A DNA stretch of 64,000 bases from Cryptomeria japonica (taxonomy: Eukaryota; Streptophyta; Pinopsida; Cupressales; Cupressaceae), in assembly GCF_030272615.1 (NCBI RefSeq), contig NC_081409.1, positions 877,495,594 to 877,559,593 on the forward strand, written 5' to 3'. Of this stretch, positions 1 to 10,327 are shown piece after piece. Made by a program: the position numbers and the translations under genes. The notes below the pieces were generated by a model that saw only the letters and a list, made by a program, of their open reading frames with translations, did not search any database and was not told the origin of the DNA. How positions within the stretch are numbered: position 1 is the first letter of the stretch; each line of letters opens with the position of its first letter.

Positions 1-675
1 TACAACATCTAAACCTTCGCACATAAGGATACAAACATCCTTAGAACAAGGTATTAGTACTTGTTTTACAGTCATTTACATTTACAGCTCTTGCTCATTT
101 CTTGGTTAATTCCAAAACCGGGGTTTGACCTAAAGGCAAACCCCTAATCCCTAACCCCCAATCGTCTTCGCTTTTCTGTGTGTAGGTTGCAGGTACGCGG
201 CTGAAATTGAAGATCTGGAATCCTTGTGTAGAGACTAATAGATCCCCCTTCGTTTCGCGGATTTTTCGGAGGACCGTGGCGCCGGGCGCCATCGTCCCGA
301 CAACTTTTGCTCAAATTTGCAGGACAGCGCCGTATCGACATTTTACTGCTAATTCCAGGTCCGCAGCTTCATCCTATAACCCAAACTCAGTTTATAAGCG
401 AATCTTTATGACTTTCTATGCATCCTTAGCTTAATTTCCTTAATCAACATTCTTTACAAAAGAGGGTAGCCTTGCTTTCCTAACCCTTGAAATTCATTTA
501 GCATCCAATCTTACATCGTGTGGGATTGAATCTTATGAGTTTCAACCCCTCTTTTGAATGTAAAGTCTTCCCCCTAAGTGAAAACCCATCGAATCCTAGC
601 GAACCTCCCTTCTCTCTCCTTGGAGTCGGAAGAGGGGAGAACAACTAGGGTTCGACCGCGATTTTCTGCTTTACA
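1..675 (+). repeat. 5' LTR, 3' portion only (window starts inside it)
   Basis: Matches 6580-7254 and 8098-8772 base for base apart from a few substitutions. It ends in TTTACA at 675, followed by the presumed primer-binding region. It contains the R/U5 hairpin at 271-297. Confidence 0.92.
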
Positions 676-698
676 TTTTGGTGAACCCAACGTGAACA
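676..698 (+). other. Putative primer-binding site region
   Basis: The bases directly after the LTR end read TTTTGGTGAACCCAACGTG. The position and the TGG start fit a Ty3-type PBS. I cannot assign the tRNA from the sequence alone. Confidence 0.5.
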
Positions 699-1849
699 TC
701 CTTTCTGATTTTTCATGCTTAGATCTGAAAAAATTGATTACATTTCCATGTTTGATCTTTTGCAAAGTTTTAGAGGTGATTGCATTAAAACCCTAAAATT
801 TCTTTTTAGTAATTAAACTTGCGAAATGTCTAAATGTTAATGCTTGTTTTAGATCTGTCCTTCTATTACAAATTATCAATTCATATTTGTGCTTTAATTC
901 TGAAAATTAAGTGGTTAAAAGTCAAAACCCTAATTTTTGAAACCCTCTTGATTCAACCTTTGTCCGACAATTTGATCGATCAAAACATCTCCAAATCAGC
1001 TGTAACTTTGGATTCCGCAATAAAATCACAATATCTTTCATCCCTAAAAATTTGGAAAAAAGTTGCGAGGACCGTGTTGCACTCCGAGCGCCATCGTCCC
1101 CGACATTTTTTCCAAAATTTCAGGAGCGAGATCTTGCTGTATTTTCCTGCTAAAATCCAGAATTTTGGCTGATTTTGTCAATTATAACACTTTCAAAATT
1201 ACAGTCAAAGTTGGTCTTGTGATTGCTTGGTCTAAGGCTCCTAATCATTCAAAAATTATCGAAACTGAAATTTTGTGTCAAAATTGTGTTCTTACTGTCT
1301 TAGATCTGAAAATTGTATTTGCATTCATTCGAAATTTCAGTGCTTTATTCAAATATTTGCATTTTGTGACTTTTGAAATTAAGTGCCTAATTACAACAAC
1401 TTTGATTTCCGCTTTCAAAATTGAATTTTGCGTGAAATTGAGTCAATTTTTAAATTTCAAAACTTGCACTGCTTTTGACATTCCCTCTAAAATCATAAAA
1501 TTCAAAATTTCAGTTTCCCTCTCTTTTTCAAAATTCAAATTTTGCATTTTTCGACAATCTTGATAGGGTTCAATTTTGAATTTGCAACTTTAATTTGGCC
1601 TATCTACAGATCGTAAAATCCCTCAATTTTTTCAGATTAGCTCTAAAATCATCATACCTTTCATCCCTGCAAATTTTGAAAAAAGTTGCAAGGACCGTGT
1701 TGCACTCCGAGCGCCACGGTCCTGAACATTTTTTCTGAAATTTCGGGAGACTGTTGTGATTGCATTTAACAGCTTAAATCTGGAAGATTGGCTGGTTTTA
1801 CTGAAAATTGCTACCTCTAAAATCAAAATCTTCTCTCTCTCTCTAGTGC
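699..1849 (+). other. Long 5' leader of the gag-only element, with two copies of a hairpin module
   Basis: AT-rich, no convincing ORF. A module of about 155 bp occurs twice (about 1022-1180 and 1645-1805). Each copy has a stretch like TTTCATCCCT, then AAAAAAGTTGC, then a 31-nt inverted repeat (1069-1099 and 1692-1722, arms GGACCGTG and CACGGTCC, perfect in the second copy), then an AAATTTCAGG-like segment. A related hairpin with similar flanks sits in the LTR at 271-297. The phrase TTAGATCTG also recurs (about 719, 849 and 1301). The leader ends in a pyrimidine tract plus AG (1831-1845) five bases before the gag ATG, which looks like a 3' splice site. Confidence 0.7.
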
Positions 1850-4800
1850 ATGAGTTTTACAATAAGCCCTACTTACACTATTCCCGTTAGACGAAGCCGT
1901 AGAATTAAGTCTTTCCGAGGTTTAACTACTGAGGAGATGGAACCTAATTTGAGTAGTCTTTTTAACGAGGACATGGGTAATTCCTCTAATCCTCCTAATG
2001 ATGAAGAAGCTCCCCATGAAGTTTCTGTTGAACAACTTTTCAAATTGGATAACCAATTTGATGATTTTCACCAATGGATGTCTCATGAGTATCCCGATAG
2101 TCAAGCTCTTCCTTTAATTGAGGGTCTAAAATGTATGCTTCAAAGTGATAAGAATGGAATTGATGTTTTACGTGGTATCGCACACATTGTGGATTCGAAT
2201 GTGATGCCTATGAAGAGTTGTGCTGAATCTTTAGGTTATACACAACCTCCTACACAAGTCAATCATTCTATTCCTTTGACCACTTCTATTGCTAGTATAC
2301 CTACCTTTACATCAAACATCATGGCTACCTCTATACAAGACATTCCTCCTGTGATTACCAGTCATGGGGGCAATCCTCCTTCTTCAATTAACCCTATTCC
2401 TTCATTTAATCCGACTTCTTCATTCATTCCTTCAATAAGTGTTCCTATTACATCTTCTCAAATGAACATGACACAAGGGGGCAATTCATTTAACCATTCC
2501 ATTCCTCCTTGTAGTGTTCCTCTTATCCAATCATCCCCTATGGTTGACTATCATAGGGTCCCACCACCTTACTCTTTACCATCTTTCAATAACATCACAC
2601 CTCCATCTCAATCTAACACACCTAATATGAACTCTTCGACTGAAGCTACCATTAATAATCTTGCACAAACTGTCTCTTCTTTACAGCAACAAATTGCCTC
2701 TATGAATCAATCTAAGTTTAGTGTGCCCACATTTGATGTTGCGAGGCCACTTTCTCTTGACATTGTTCGAGCTATTCCTCCTAAGCATGTTGAAATCCCG
2801 CATTTGGAACTTTATAATGGTAAAGGAGATCCTCTAACACATGTTAAGACTTTTCAAACAATATGTACTGATTTTGCTTATGACCAAAGGTTGCTTGCAA
2901 AACTATTCACTAGAACATTAAGAGACAAAGCCCTACAATGGTATTGCTTGTTGCCTTCTTATTCTATTACTTCTTTCGAACAACTTGCAAATGCTTTCAT
3001 TCAACAATTTCAAAACAACATAAGTCCTAAAGTTACTTTGATTGATTTAATGCATTGTAAACAAGGTGTTAAAGAAAAAGTGACTGATTTCATTGGTAGA
3101 TATAAGCATTTGTATGCTCAAATTTCTTTTCCAGTGCCTGATAATGATATTCAAATAATTTTTATTTCTAATTTACAAAAAGATATTCGAGACAAACTTC
3201 TGTTTTCTGAGTTTACTTCTTTCCAACAGTTGTGTGCCACTCTTCACAATTATCAACTGACTGTGAGTCAAATGGAACAATCACATCCTATGGCTCTGAG
3301 TGATAAGGGTGATAGCAGTCAACAACCATTTGGGATGTTTAAACCGAACAGAGATTCCATCAAATTCAATGAAAACATCATCAACAACAATGTGAATGCA
3401 GCATCAGGTGTGCCTCCTATTTCTAAATTTTTCAAGAAAGAAAGAAAGTATACTCCTTTGAATGAATCATTGCATGATATTATGAATAAGTTATTGGGAC
3501 AAAATGTGCTTACCCTTCCTCCTATAAGACAAATTGATCCTGCAAAGATTACTTCACCTTATTTTGATCACAAAGCTTTTTGTCACTTTCATCGTCAGCC
3601 TGGGCATGATACTGAAAAATGTTTTTCTCTAAAGGGTAAAATTCAAGATTTGATTGATAATAATACTATTTCTATTTCTGGAGTGAATGATAAAGGCAAC
3701 ACATCTGTAGCTCCTCCTAACCAAAATCTTCAGATTTTTACTGATCCATTACCTTCTCATACTTCTCATACTTCTAATGTGATTGAGGCTAATGATTCCT
3801 CTTTCTCATCTGATGGTCTTGTGTCTATGACTCCGAATGTGATTAACTTTGTAGAGCAGCAAGAAAACCCTAAAGAACCTTCCATCACATTTGATTCTAG
3901 TGAAACCATTAGAGCACCTAATGGTCCTTTATACATAGTTGCAAAAGTCAAGAATATGCCTTGCCGTGGAGTGCTTATTGATCCTTCGTGCATGGTTAAT
4001 GTTATTACTGAAGAATTTCTTTTTACTTTGCAATTGAATCAAGTGATCTATGACAAAACAGATGTGATTGTGAAATTATTTGATGCATTTTCTTCTCCTG
4101 CAATTGGTTCTATTACATTGCCTATTGAGGTCCATAACAAATCTCTTGATGTGAACTTTGCTATTATTCCTTCTTCCGAACAATTTCGTGTGAAGCTTGG
4201 CTATCCTTGGCTATCTTCCATGAAAGCTATTGCTTCTCCTATTCATAAGTGTTTGAAATTTCCCCATAATGGTGAAGTTGTTACTGTCAATCATAGTCTC
4301 TTTAAACCAGCTGAAAGAACCTCTAGTGTTCCTATTGATTACTTTTGGCCCAAACAATTCCAATCTCTTCCTCCGCGAAGTGATCATCTTTTCAAATCTT
4401 ATCAAAAGTGGAAAACAGATATGATCCTATCTCTAAGTGAACCTAGAGCACCTAAACTTGACATTCCTATCATTCTTGAGAAGGAAATTCTTCCTTTGAA
4501 AGACAAAACTAATGTCTTTCCCCAAGAAGATTCCCAACCCGTCCTTATGGATGCGACTATGTCTATGCCTAATAAATCTTCTAAAAATAGACCTATACCT
4601 CCTCGTCATGATGGACTTGGTCTTCTTCCTAAACCAAAAACTCCTCCTTTATATGGAGCAGTTCCTCCTCCTGCCTTCTATAGAGAGAAGAGACCTTCTT
4701 CTTCTCCTATTATCCAGCCTAAGAGACCACAACCTAAACACCCAAGTGATAGGGATGAGAACATTCCTCCTCCTCTATCTTCTACACTTCCTACTAAGAC

Positions 4801-5281
4801 TAGACGTAATCATTCTGCACGGGAACGTCGACGAAAGCGTCGTCTTAGGGCTCAAGCAGCTGCTTCTCAAACTTTGCAATCTCCAAAAACACCTTCAACA
4901 AGCATTATTCCATTTTTCCCTCAGCCGGATATTGAGCCTAAATCTCCTAAACATAAGATGCATGATGGTCTTGATCCTGTGCGAGTTAAAGATCCCATTT
5001 TTATAAATCTTGATGATGATATAGATGAAAATATTACTCCTCTTGCTTCTGATAGTGAATATGAACTTGTTGATGTTGATAACCATTTATCTGATGAATT
5101 TTCTAAAGCACTTATCCTAGCTCCTAGACAAGAACAATGTGGCTTGGAACATGAACATAGCCCTTGTTTGGATCTTTTGATAGCTCCATCTGCTGTGTTG
5201 GATGTTCCTCCTCTAGCGTGTTCCCTGCCTTCCCGAAACATTGATCAGCAAGATCGGGGGGTAGATGACATGCTAGACTAG
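1850..5281 (+). CDS. gag: Gag polyprotein with zinc knuckle and degenerate retropepsin-like domain
   Basis: An intact 1143-codon ORF. Residues about 320-480 resemble the Ty3 retrotransposon gag fold, which forms the virus-like particle (motifs HLELYNGKGDP and LQWYCLLP). Around residue 585 the pattern FCHFHRQPGHDTEKC is the zinc-knuckle-like segment usual in plant Ty3 Gag and is followed by an LKGKIQDLI helix. Residues about 690-810 resemble a retroviral-type aspartic protease, but the catalytic D-S/T-G triad reads D-P-S (VLIDPSCMVNVI), so activity is doubtful. A basic stretch near residue 990 (RERRRKRRLRAQ) could bind nucleic acid. The N-terminal third is rich in Pro, Ser and Asn. The start is the first ATG after an acceptor-like pyrimidine tract. 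No pol follows. Confident as Gag; the protease call is an inference. Confidence 0.88.
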   Translation: MSFTISPTYTIPVRRSRRIKSFRGLTTEEMEPNLSSLFNEDMGNSSNPPNDEEAPHEVSVEQLFKLDNQFDDFHQWMSHEYPDSQALPLIEGLKCMLQSDKNGIDVLRGIAHIVDSNVMPMKSCAESLGYTQPPTQVNHSIPLTTSIASIPTFTSNIMATSIQDIPPVITSHGGNPPSSINPIPSFNPTSSFIPSISVPITSSQMNMTQGGNSFNHSIPPCSVPLIQSSPMVDYHRVPPPYSLPSFNNITPPSQSNTPNMNSSTEATINNLAQTVSSLQQQIASMNQSKFSVPTFDVARPLSLDIVRAIPPKHVEIPHLELYNGKGDPLTHVKTFQTICTDFAYDQRLLAKLFTRTLRDKALQWYCLLPSYSITSFEQLANAFIQQFQNNISPKVTLIDLMHCKQGVKEKVTDFIGRYKHLYAQISFPVPDNDIQIIFISNLQKDIRDKLLFSEFTSFQQLCATLHNYQLTVSQMEQSHPMALSDKGDSSQQPFGMFKPNRDSIKFNENIINNNVNAASGVPPISKFFKKERKYTPLNESLHDIMNKLLGQNVLTLPPIRQIDPAKITSPYFDHKAFCHFHRQPGHDTEKCFSLKGKIQDLIDNNTISISGVNDKGNTSVAPPNQNLQIFTDPLPSHTSHTSNVIEANDSSFSSDGLVSMTPNVINFVEQQENPKEPSITFDSSETIRAPNGPLYIVAKVKNMPCRGVLIDPSCMVNVITEEFLFTLQLNQVIYDKTDVIVKLFDAFSSPAIGSITLPIEVHNKSLDVNFAIIPSSEQFRVKLGYPWLSSMKAIASPIHKCLKFPHNGEVVTVNHSLFKPAERTSSVPIDYFWPKQFQSLPPRSDHLFKSYQKWKTDMILSLSEPRAPKLDIPIILEKEILPLKDKTNVFPQEDSQPVLMDATMSMPNKSSKNRPIPPRHDGLGLLPKPKTPPLYGAVPPPAFYREKRPSSSPIIQPKRPQPKHPSDRDENIPPPLSSTLPTKTRRNHSARERRRKRRLRAQAAASQTLQSPKTPSTSIIPFFPQPDIEPKSPKHKMHDGLDPVRVKDPIFINLDDDIDENITPLASDSEYELVDVDNHLSDEFSKALILAPRQEQCGLEHEHSPCLDLLIAPSAVLDVPPLACSLPSRNIDQQDRGVDDMLD

Positions 5282-6026
5282 TTACATTAGCATAGCAGAC
5301 TCTCTCCCCCTCTCTTTTGTTACTTCTTCTATATGTTATTCTCATTCTTCTATTTGTCATCCTTAGTGTTGTCTACTTGAGGACGATGCAAAGCATTGAG
5401 ATCTCTCGATCTCTCTCATGTTGACTCAAAAGACACATGTGTTCCCTTCTTCTAGGTGACCTTCCTTGATTGGGGAATGAAGAACAATTATGCATACATA
5501 CATATGATATATATACATGACTTATCATACAGCATACTGACCCCAAGGAAATCGAAGTCACCTCATGCTTTGTGTTTTGTGTCTATTATCCTTGGGCTTA
5601 TCTCACACTTGGGGGCTAAATCCTTGCGATAACGTGCTCCTTTTTCCTTTCTCATTTCTTATGTGTATCACTACGTTAAAACAATCACCCCCGTTGAGGC
5701 GTGTGCGATCGCTTTAACGTAGGGGGGCATACACCCTGTCTATCCTTTCAAAGATACTTGAAAATTTCTTGGCAAACTTAGCTTTGTCTTGAAGATTTTT
5801 GGTATTTCTTTTGCATGACTCATAGCGAGGGAACCTTACTACTGACAGTCATGGTTCTTCCTCGTGATCTTCCCTTTTACTTTGTCAATCGAAGTCGTAA
5901 GATCCTTAGTCCACTGGGGGCTTGGTGTATCTTGCCTCCTTGACGTGGTGAAAGTCTTTCAACGTTGTTTCCTTGTACTTTACCGGAAGTATGAGCATAC
6001 ATACTCCCGCTAAAGTGGGGGCTAAA
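5282..6026 (+). other. 3' untranslated interior of the gag-only element, with three PPT-like tracts
   Basis: No ORF. Three G-rich tracts with the shared core GGGGGCT occur: near 5610 (CTTGGGGGCTAAAT), near 5916 (CTGGGGGCTTGG) and at 6011-6026 (TAAAGTGGGGGCTAAA). The last one abuts the 3' LTR and is the likely plus-strand primer. The other two may be extra priming sites or old duplicates. Confidence 0.7.
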
Positions 6027-6198
6027 TGTAGCGTCCTAAAATTGTGACACTTGCAATTTCGACTGCATTTCGGTCTTCACGATGGCGACGCAACACGCAA
6101 CCTAAATGGAGACCCCAAAACTTGCTCACGACACTGAAAACTGCATTTTTCAAGCACCCTGGCCTGAACCTCCTTGCACCCTGATGTCCCGGGAGGTG

Positions 6199-6256
6199 GG
6201 ACCAGAGCGCCCAACGCCCTGGTCCCTCAGGACCAGGGCGCCCAGCGCCCTGGTCC
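6199..6256. repeat. Two adjacent 27-nt hairpins in LTR U3
   Basis: 6199-6225 is an imperfect inverted repeat. 6230-6256 is perfect, with 12-bp arms GGACCAGGGCGC and GCGCCCTGGTCC around a 3-nt loop. The copy in the third LTR (about 7748-7774) carries one arm mismatch. They are GC-rich islands in an otherwise AT-rich LTR. Confidence 0.9.
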
Positions 6257-6380
6257 CTGGGTCCTATTTTGGGCCCGGTTTCCTAAGTGGTATCGGGTCT
6301 TTTCATTTGCAATTTGGAAAATTACATTCCCTGGTTGGCCTAAGGTCAGGAAAATCAGTCTATCAGCCCTAAATGACAAG

Positions 6381-6388
6381 TATATAAA
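6381..6388 (+). promoter_or_regulatory. TATA box of the LTR promoter
   Basis: TATATAAA, followed by a pyrimidine-rich stretch (CTCTCTCATTTG) about 30 bp downstream where transcription probably starts. The same box is at 7899-7906 in the third LTR. Confidence 0.65.
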
Positions 6389-7254
6389 CTACATTTTTCT
6401 CTCTCATTTGGGATAAGATATGAGGAGGATATGTGTACAAAGCGTGGAAATTATACTCAAGCATTCAAGCATTCAAGCATTCAAGCAATTGATCATTCCA
6501 AGTCTCCATTCAAGGCTAAGTGTTGCATTCAAGACAAGGATTCAAGCATTGAAGAGAAGATCACATACAACATACAACATACAACATCTAAACCTTCGCA
6601 CATAAGGATACAAACATCCTTAGAACAAGGTATTAGTACTTGTTTTACAGTCATTTACATTTACAGCTCTTGCTCATTTCTTGGTTAATTCCAAAACCGG
6701 GGTTTGACCTAAAGGCAAACCCCTAATCCCTAACCCCCAATCGTCTTCGCTTTTCTGTGTGTAGGTTGCAGGTATGCGGCTGAAATTGAAGATCTGGAAT
6801 CCTTGTGCAGAGACAAACAGATCCCCCTTCGTTTCGCGGATTTTTCGGAGGACCGTGGCGCCGGGCGCCATCGTCCCGACAACTTTTGCTCAAATTTGCA
6901 GGATAGCGCCGTATCGACATTTTACTGCTAATTCCAGGTCCGCAGCTTCATCCTATAACCCAAACTCAGTTTATAAGCGAATCTTTATGACTTTCTATGC
7001 ATCCTTAGCTTAATTTCCTTAATCAACATTCTTTACAAAAGAGGGTAGCCTTGCTTTCCTAACCCTTGAAATTCATTTAGCATACAATCTTACATCGTGT
7101 GGGATTGAATCTTATGAGTTTCAACCCCTCTTTTGAATGTAAAGTCTTCCCCCTAAGTGAAAACCCATCGAATCCTAGCGAACCTCCCTTCTCTCTCCTT
7201 GGAGTCGGAAGAGGGGAGAACAACTAGGGTTCGACCGCAATTTTCCGCTTTACA

Positions 7255-7544
7255 TTTCTATCCTTTCAAAGATACTTGAAAATTTCTTGGCAAACTTAGC
7301 TTTGTCTTGAAGATTTTTGGTATTTCTTTTGCATGACTCATAGCGAGGGAACCTTACTACTGACAGTCATGGTTCTTCCTCGTGATCTTCCCTTTTACTT
7401 TGTCAATCGAAGTCATAAGATCCTTAGTCCACTGGGGGCTTGGTGTATCTTGCCTCCTTGACGTGGTGAAAGTCTTTCAACGTTGTTTCCTTGTACTTTA
7501 CCAGAAGTATGAGCATACATACTCCCGCTAAAGTGGGGGCTAAA
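7255..7544 (+). mobile_element. Remnant interior between second and third LTR
   Basis: From 7258 this is a near copy of 5740-6026, ending with the same PPT. The three bases before it (TTT) can be the first internal bases after an LTR end. It reads as an element interior from which everything between the PBS and position 5739 has been lost. Confidence 0.85.
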
Positions 7545-8772
7545 TGTAGCGTCCTAAAATTGCGACACTTGCAATTTCGACTGCATTTCGGTCTTCACGA
7601 TGGCGACGCAACACGCAACCTGAATGGAGACCCCAAAACTTGCTCACGACACTGAAAACTGCATTTTTCAAGCACCCTGGCCTGAACCTCCTTGCACCCT
7701 GATGTCCCGGGAGGTGGGACCAGAGCGCCCAGTGCCCTGGTCCTCTAGGACCATGGCGCCCAGCGCCCTGGTCCCTGGGTCCTATTTTGGGCCCGGTTTC
7801 CTAAGTGGTATCGGGTCTTTTCGTTTGCAATTTGGAAAATTACATTCCCTGGTCGGCCTAAGGTCGGGAAAATCAGTCTATCAGCCCTAAATGACAAGTA
7901 TATAAACTACATTTTTCTCTCTCATTTGGGATAAGATATGAGGAGGATATGTGTACAAAGCGTGGAAATTATACTCAAGCATTCAAGCATTCAAGCATTC
8001 AAGCAATTGATCATTCCAAGTCTCCATTCAAGGCTAAGTGTTGCATTCAAGACAAGGATTCAACCATTGAAGAGGAGATCACATACAACATACAACATAC
8101 AACATCTAAACCTTCGCACATAAGGATACAAACATCCTTAGAACAAGGTATTAGTACTTGTTTTACAGTCATTTACATTTACAGCTCTTGCTCATTTCTT
8201 GGTTAATTCCAAAACCGGGGTTTGACCTAAAGGCAAACCCCTAATCCCTAACCCCCAATCATCTTCGCTTTTCTATGTGTAGGTTGTAGGTACGTGGCTG
8301 AAATTGAAGATCTGGAATCCTTGTGCAGAGACTAACAGATCCCCCTTCGTTTCGCGGATTTTTCGGAGGACCGTGGCGCCGGGCGCCATCGTCCCGACAA
8401 CTTTTGCTCAAATTTGCAGGACAGCGCCGTATCGACATTTTACTGCTAATTCCAGGTCCGCAGCTTCATCCTATAGCCCAAACTCAGTTTATAAGCGAAT
8501 CTTTATGACTTTCTATGCATCCTTAGCTTAATTTCCTTAATCAACATTCTTTACAAAAGAGGGTAGCCTTGCTTTCCTAACCCTTGAAATTCATTTAGCA
8601 TCCAATCTTACATCGTGTGGGATTGAATCTTATGAGTTTCAACCCCTCTTTTGAATGTAAAGTCTTCCCCCTAAGTGAAAACCCATCGAATCCTAGCGAA
8701 CCTCCCTTCTCTCTCCTTGGAGTCGGAAGAGGGGAGAACAACTAGGGTTCGACCGCGATTTTCCGCTTTACA
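7545..8772 (+). repeat. Third tandem LTR (1228 bp)
   Basis: Full-length copy of 6027-7254 with the same TGTAGCG start and TTTACA end. The sequence changes abruptly at 8773 to a minus-strand Ty3 integrase remnant, so 8772/8773 is the right insertion boundary. The TSD partner lies left of the window. Confidence 0.93.
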
Positions 8773-10327
8773 CTATGCTCTTAGGTATTCCATGTAATCT
8801 TACCACTTCCTTGAAAAATAAGTCAGCTACATGCATTGCATCTAATGTCTTCTTACAAGGTATAAAATGAGCCATCTTCGAGAATCCATCCACCATCATA
8901 AATATAGAATCATTCCCTTTGTCCCTTAGGAAATCCAAGTATGAAATCCATGCTTATGTCCTCCCAAGGTCTCTCTAGAACTGTTAAAGGTTTATACAAT
9001 CCCACATTATGACTACTACCTTTTGCAACCTAACAAACTCTACAACTCTGCACAAATTTACTGACATCCTTACGAATCTAAGGCCAAAACTAATGTTCAC
9101 TTATCAATGCTACTGTTTTGTCAACACCAAAGTGTCCGACTAATCCTCCACCATGCTTCTCCTTTATCAGATTCTCTCTCATAGAACTCTCAGGTATACA
9201 CAACTGAAGTCCTTTGAATAATGTCCCATCCTAAATGAAATAATCCAACAATTTACTTTTATATACCATAACCAGTGCTCTACATGATTTCCAAGTTTCT
9301 GCAAAATCAGGATCATCATCATAAAAGGTCTTCAACTCCTCAAATCCTAATACTGTCACTCTCATCTCTGTCAGCAAATTCATCCTACTCATTGCATCAA
9401 CAACTTTGTTTGACTTTCCACTTCTATGCTTCAACACAAAAGTGTAACTTTGCAAAAATTCTACCCATCTCATATGTGTTTGATTCAACTTACTCTGACT
9501 GTTCAAATACTGCAAGGTCTGATGGTTGGTATACAACACAAACTCCTTAGACAAAATTTAATGTCTCCACTTCTTCAAGGCTTGAATGATGGAATAAAAT
9601 TCTTGATCATACACCAAATATCTCCTTCTTGCATCATTCAAATTTTCATTGAAATAAGCTCATGCTCTCCCTTCTTGACTTAACACGGCCCCAATCACAT
9701 TCCCACTTGCATAGAAGTTCACTTGAAATACTTTGTTGAAATTTGGTAAAGCTAACACATGCTGCTCAGTCACCTTTTGTTTCAATAATTCAAAACTCTT
9801 ATTTTCTCTAGTTGTCCATTTGAATTCCTTCCTATCTCCTCTCATTGTCTCAGTCATAGGGCTACAAATTGAACTGAAAATTTTGATAAACTTTTGGTAG
9901 TAACTAGAAAATCCATGAAAAATCTTACCTGTCCAATGCTTTTTGGTTTAATCCATTCAACAATTTATTTTACCTTCTCAAGGTCCATCTTAAATCCATC
10001 AGCAGTTATCACAAATCCCAAATAGACTCTTTCTTCATGAAACTACACTTCTTAAGGTTTATCAACAAATTCTCTTCTCTCAACCTCTATAAAGCCTATC
10101 TTAAATGTAACAAATGCTCCTCTTTTGTCTTACTAAAAAAATCAGAATGTCATCCAAATATACAATAACAAACTTACCCAAGAATGTCTTCAATACCTTA
10201 TTCATCAACCTCATGAAAGTACTTGGTGCATTAGTCAATCCAAAAGGCATCACCAGCCATTCATACAATCCTTCATTTGTCTTGAATGTTGTCTTCCACT
10301 CATCTCCTTCTCTAATTTTGATATGAT
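8773..10327 (-). pseudogene. Ty3 pol remnant: integrase start, RNase H and C-terminal half of RT
   Basis: Read on the minus strand from 10327 down. The palm of reverse transcriptase shows [19 protein letters not shown] and the catalytic YLDD near 10150. RNase H follows (about 9857-9231), with ALPNFNKVFQVNFYASG where the family has a catalytic Asp in DASG, and FVLYTNHQTLQYL where TDHQ is usual; both changes remove acidic residues. From about 9230 to 8773 the translation resembles the integrase core ([16 protein letters not shown], with stops). The rest of integrase is missing because the gag-only element begins at 8772. There are many stops and frameshifts. It is continuous with 11806-13225 once the solo LTR is removed. 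No function expected. Confidence 0.85.
10323..10327 (+). repeat. TSD (left) of solo LTR
   Basis: ATGAT, identical to 11806-11810. Confidence 0.92.

Larger units (their letters stand above)
1..7254 (+). mobile_element. Non-autonomous Ty3-type LTR element with gag only (TR-GAG-like)
   Basis: The element is cut by the left window edge. It has a partial 5' LTR, a 5.35-kb internal region with one long gag-type ORF, a purine-rich tract and a complete 3' LTR. I find no reverse transcriptase, RNase H or integrase motif between the LTRs in any frame, and the single ORF fills most of the interior, so mobilisation would need enzymes from a partner. This is the architecture described for terminal-repeat retrotransposons with a GAG domain. 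The two LTRs align without net indels (constant offset of 6579) and differ at only about eight sites over 675 bp by eye. The insertion therefore looks recent, and the ORF is still open. Confidence 0.85.
6027..7254 (+). repeat. 3' LTR of the gag-only element, also first LTR of the tandem (1228 bp)
   Basis: Begins TGTAGCGTCC right after the purine tract and ends TTTACA. It matches 7545-8772 at a constant offset of 1518 and 1-675 at an offset of 6579. It contains a U3 hairpin pair, a TATA box and the R/U5 hairpin (6850-6876). Confidence 0.95.

Noticed and set aside
834-1563. ORFs of 112 and 166 codons in the leader of the gag-only element
   Set aside because: Low-complexity Ile/Lys/Phe-rich translations without domain character, running through the hairpin modules.
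6106-6416. Small ORFs in the LTR U3 (repeated in the third LTR)
   Set aside because: They coincide with the GC-rich hairpins and end near the TATA box. No sign of selection on protein.
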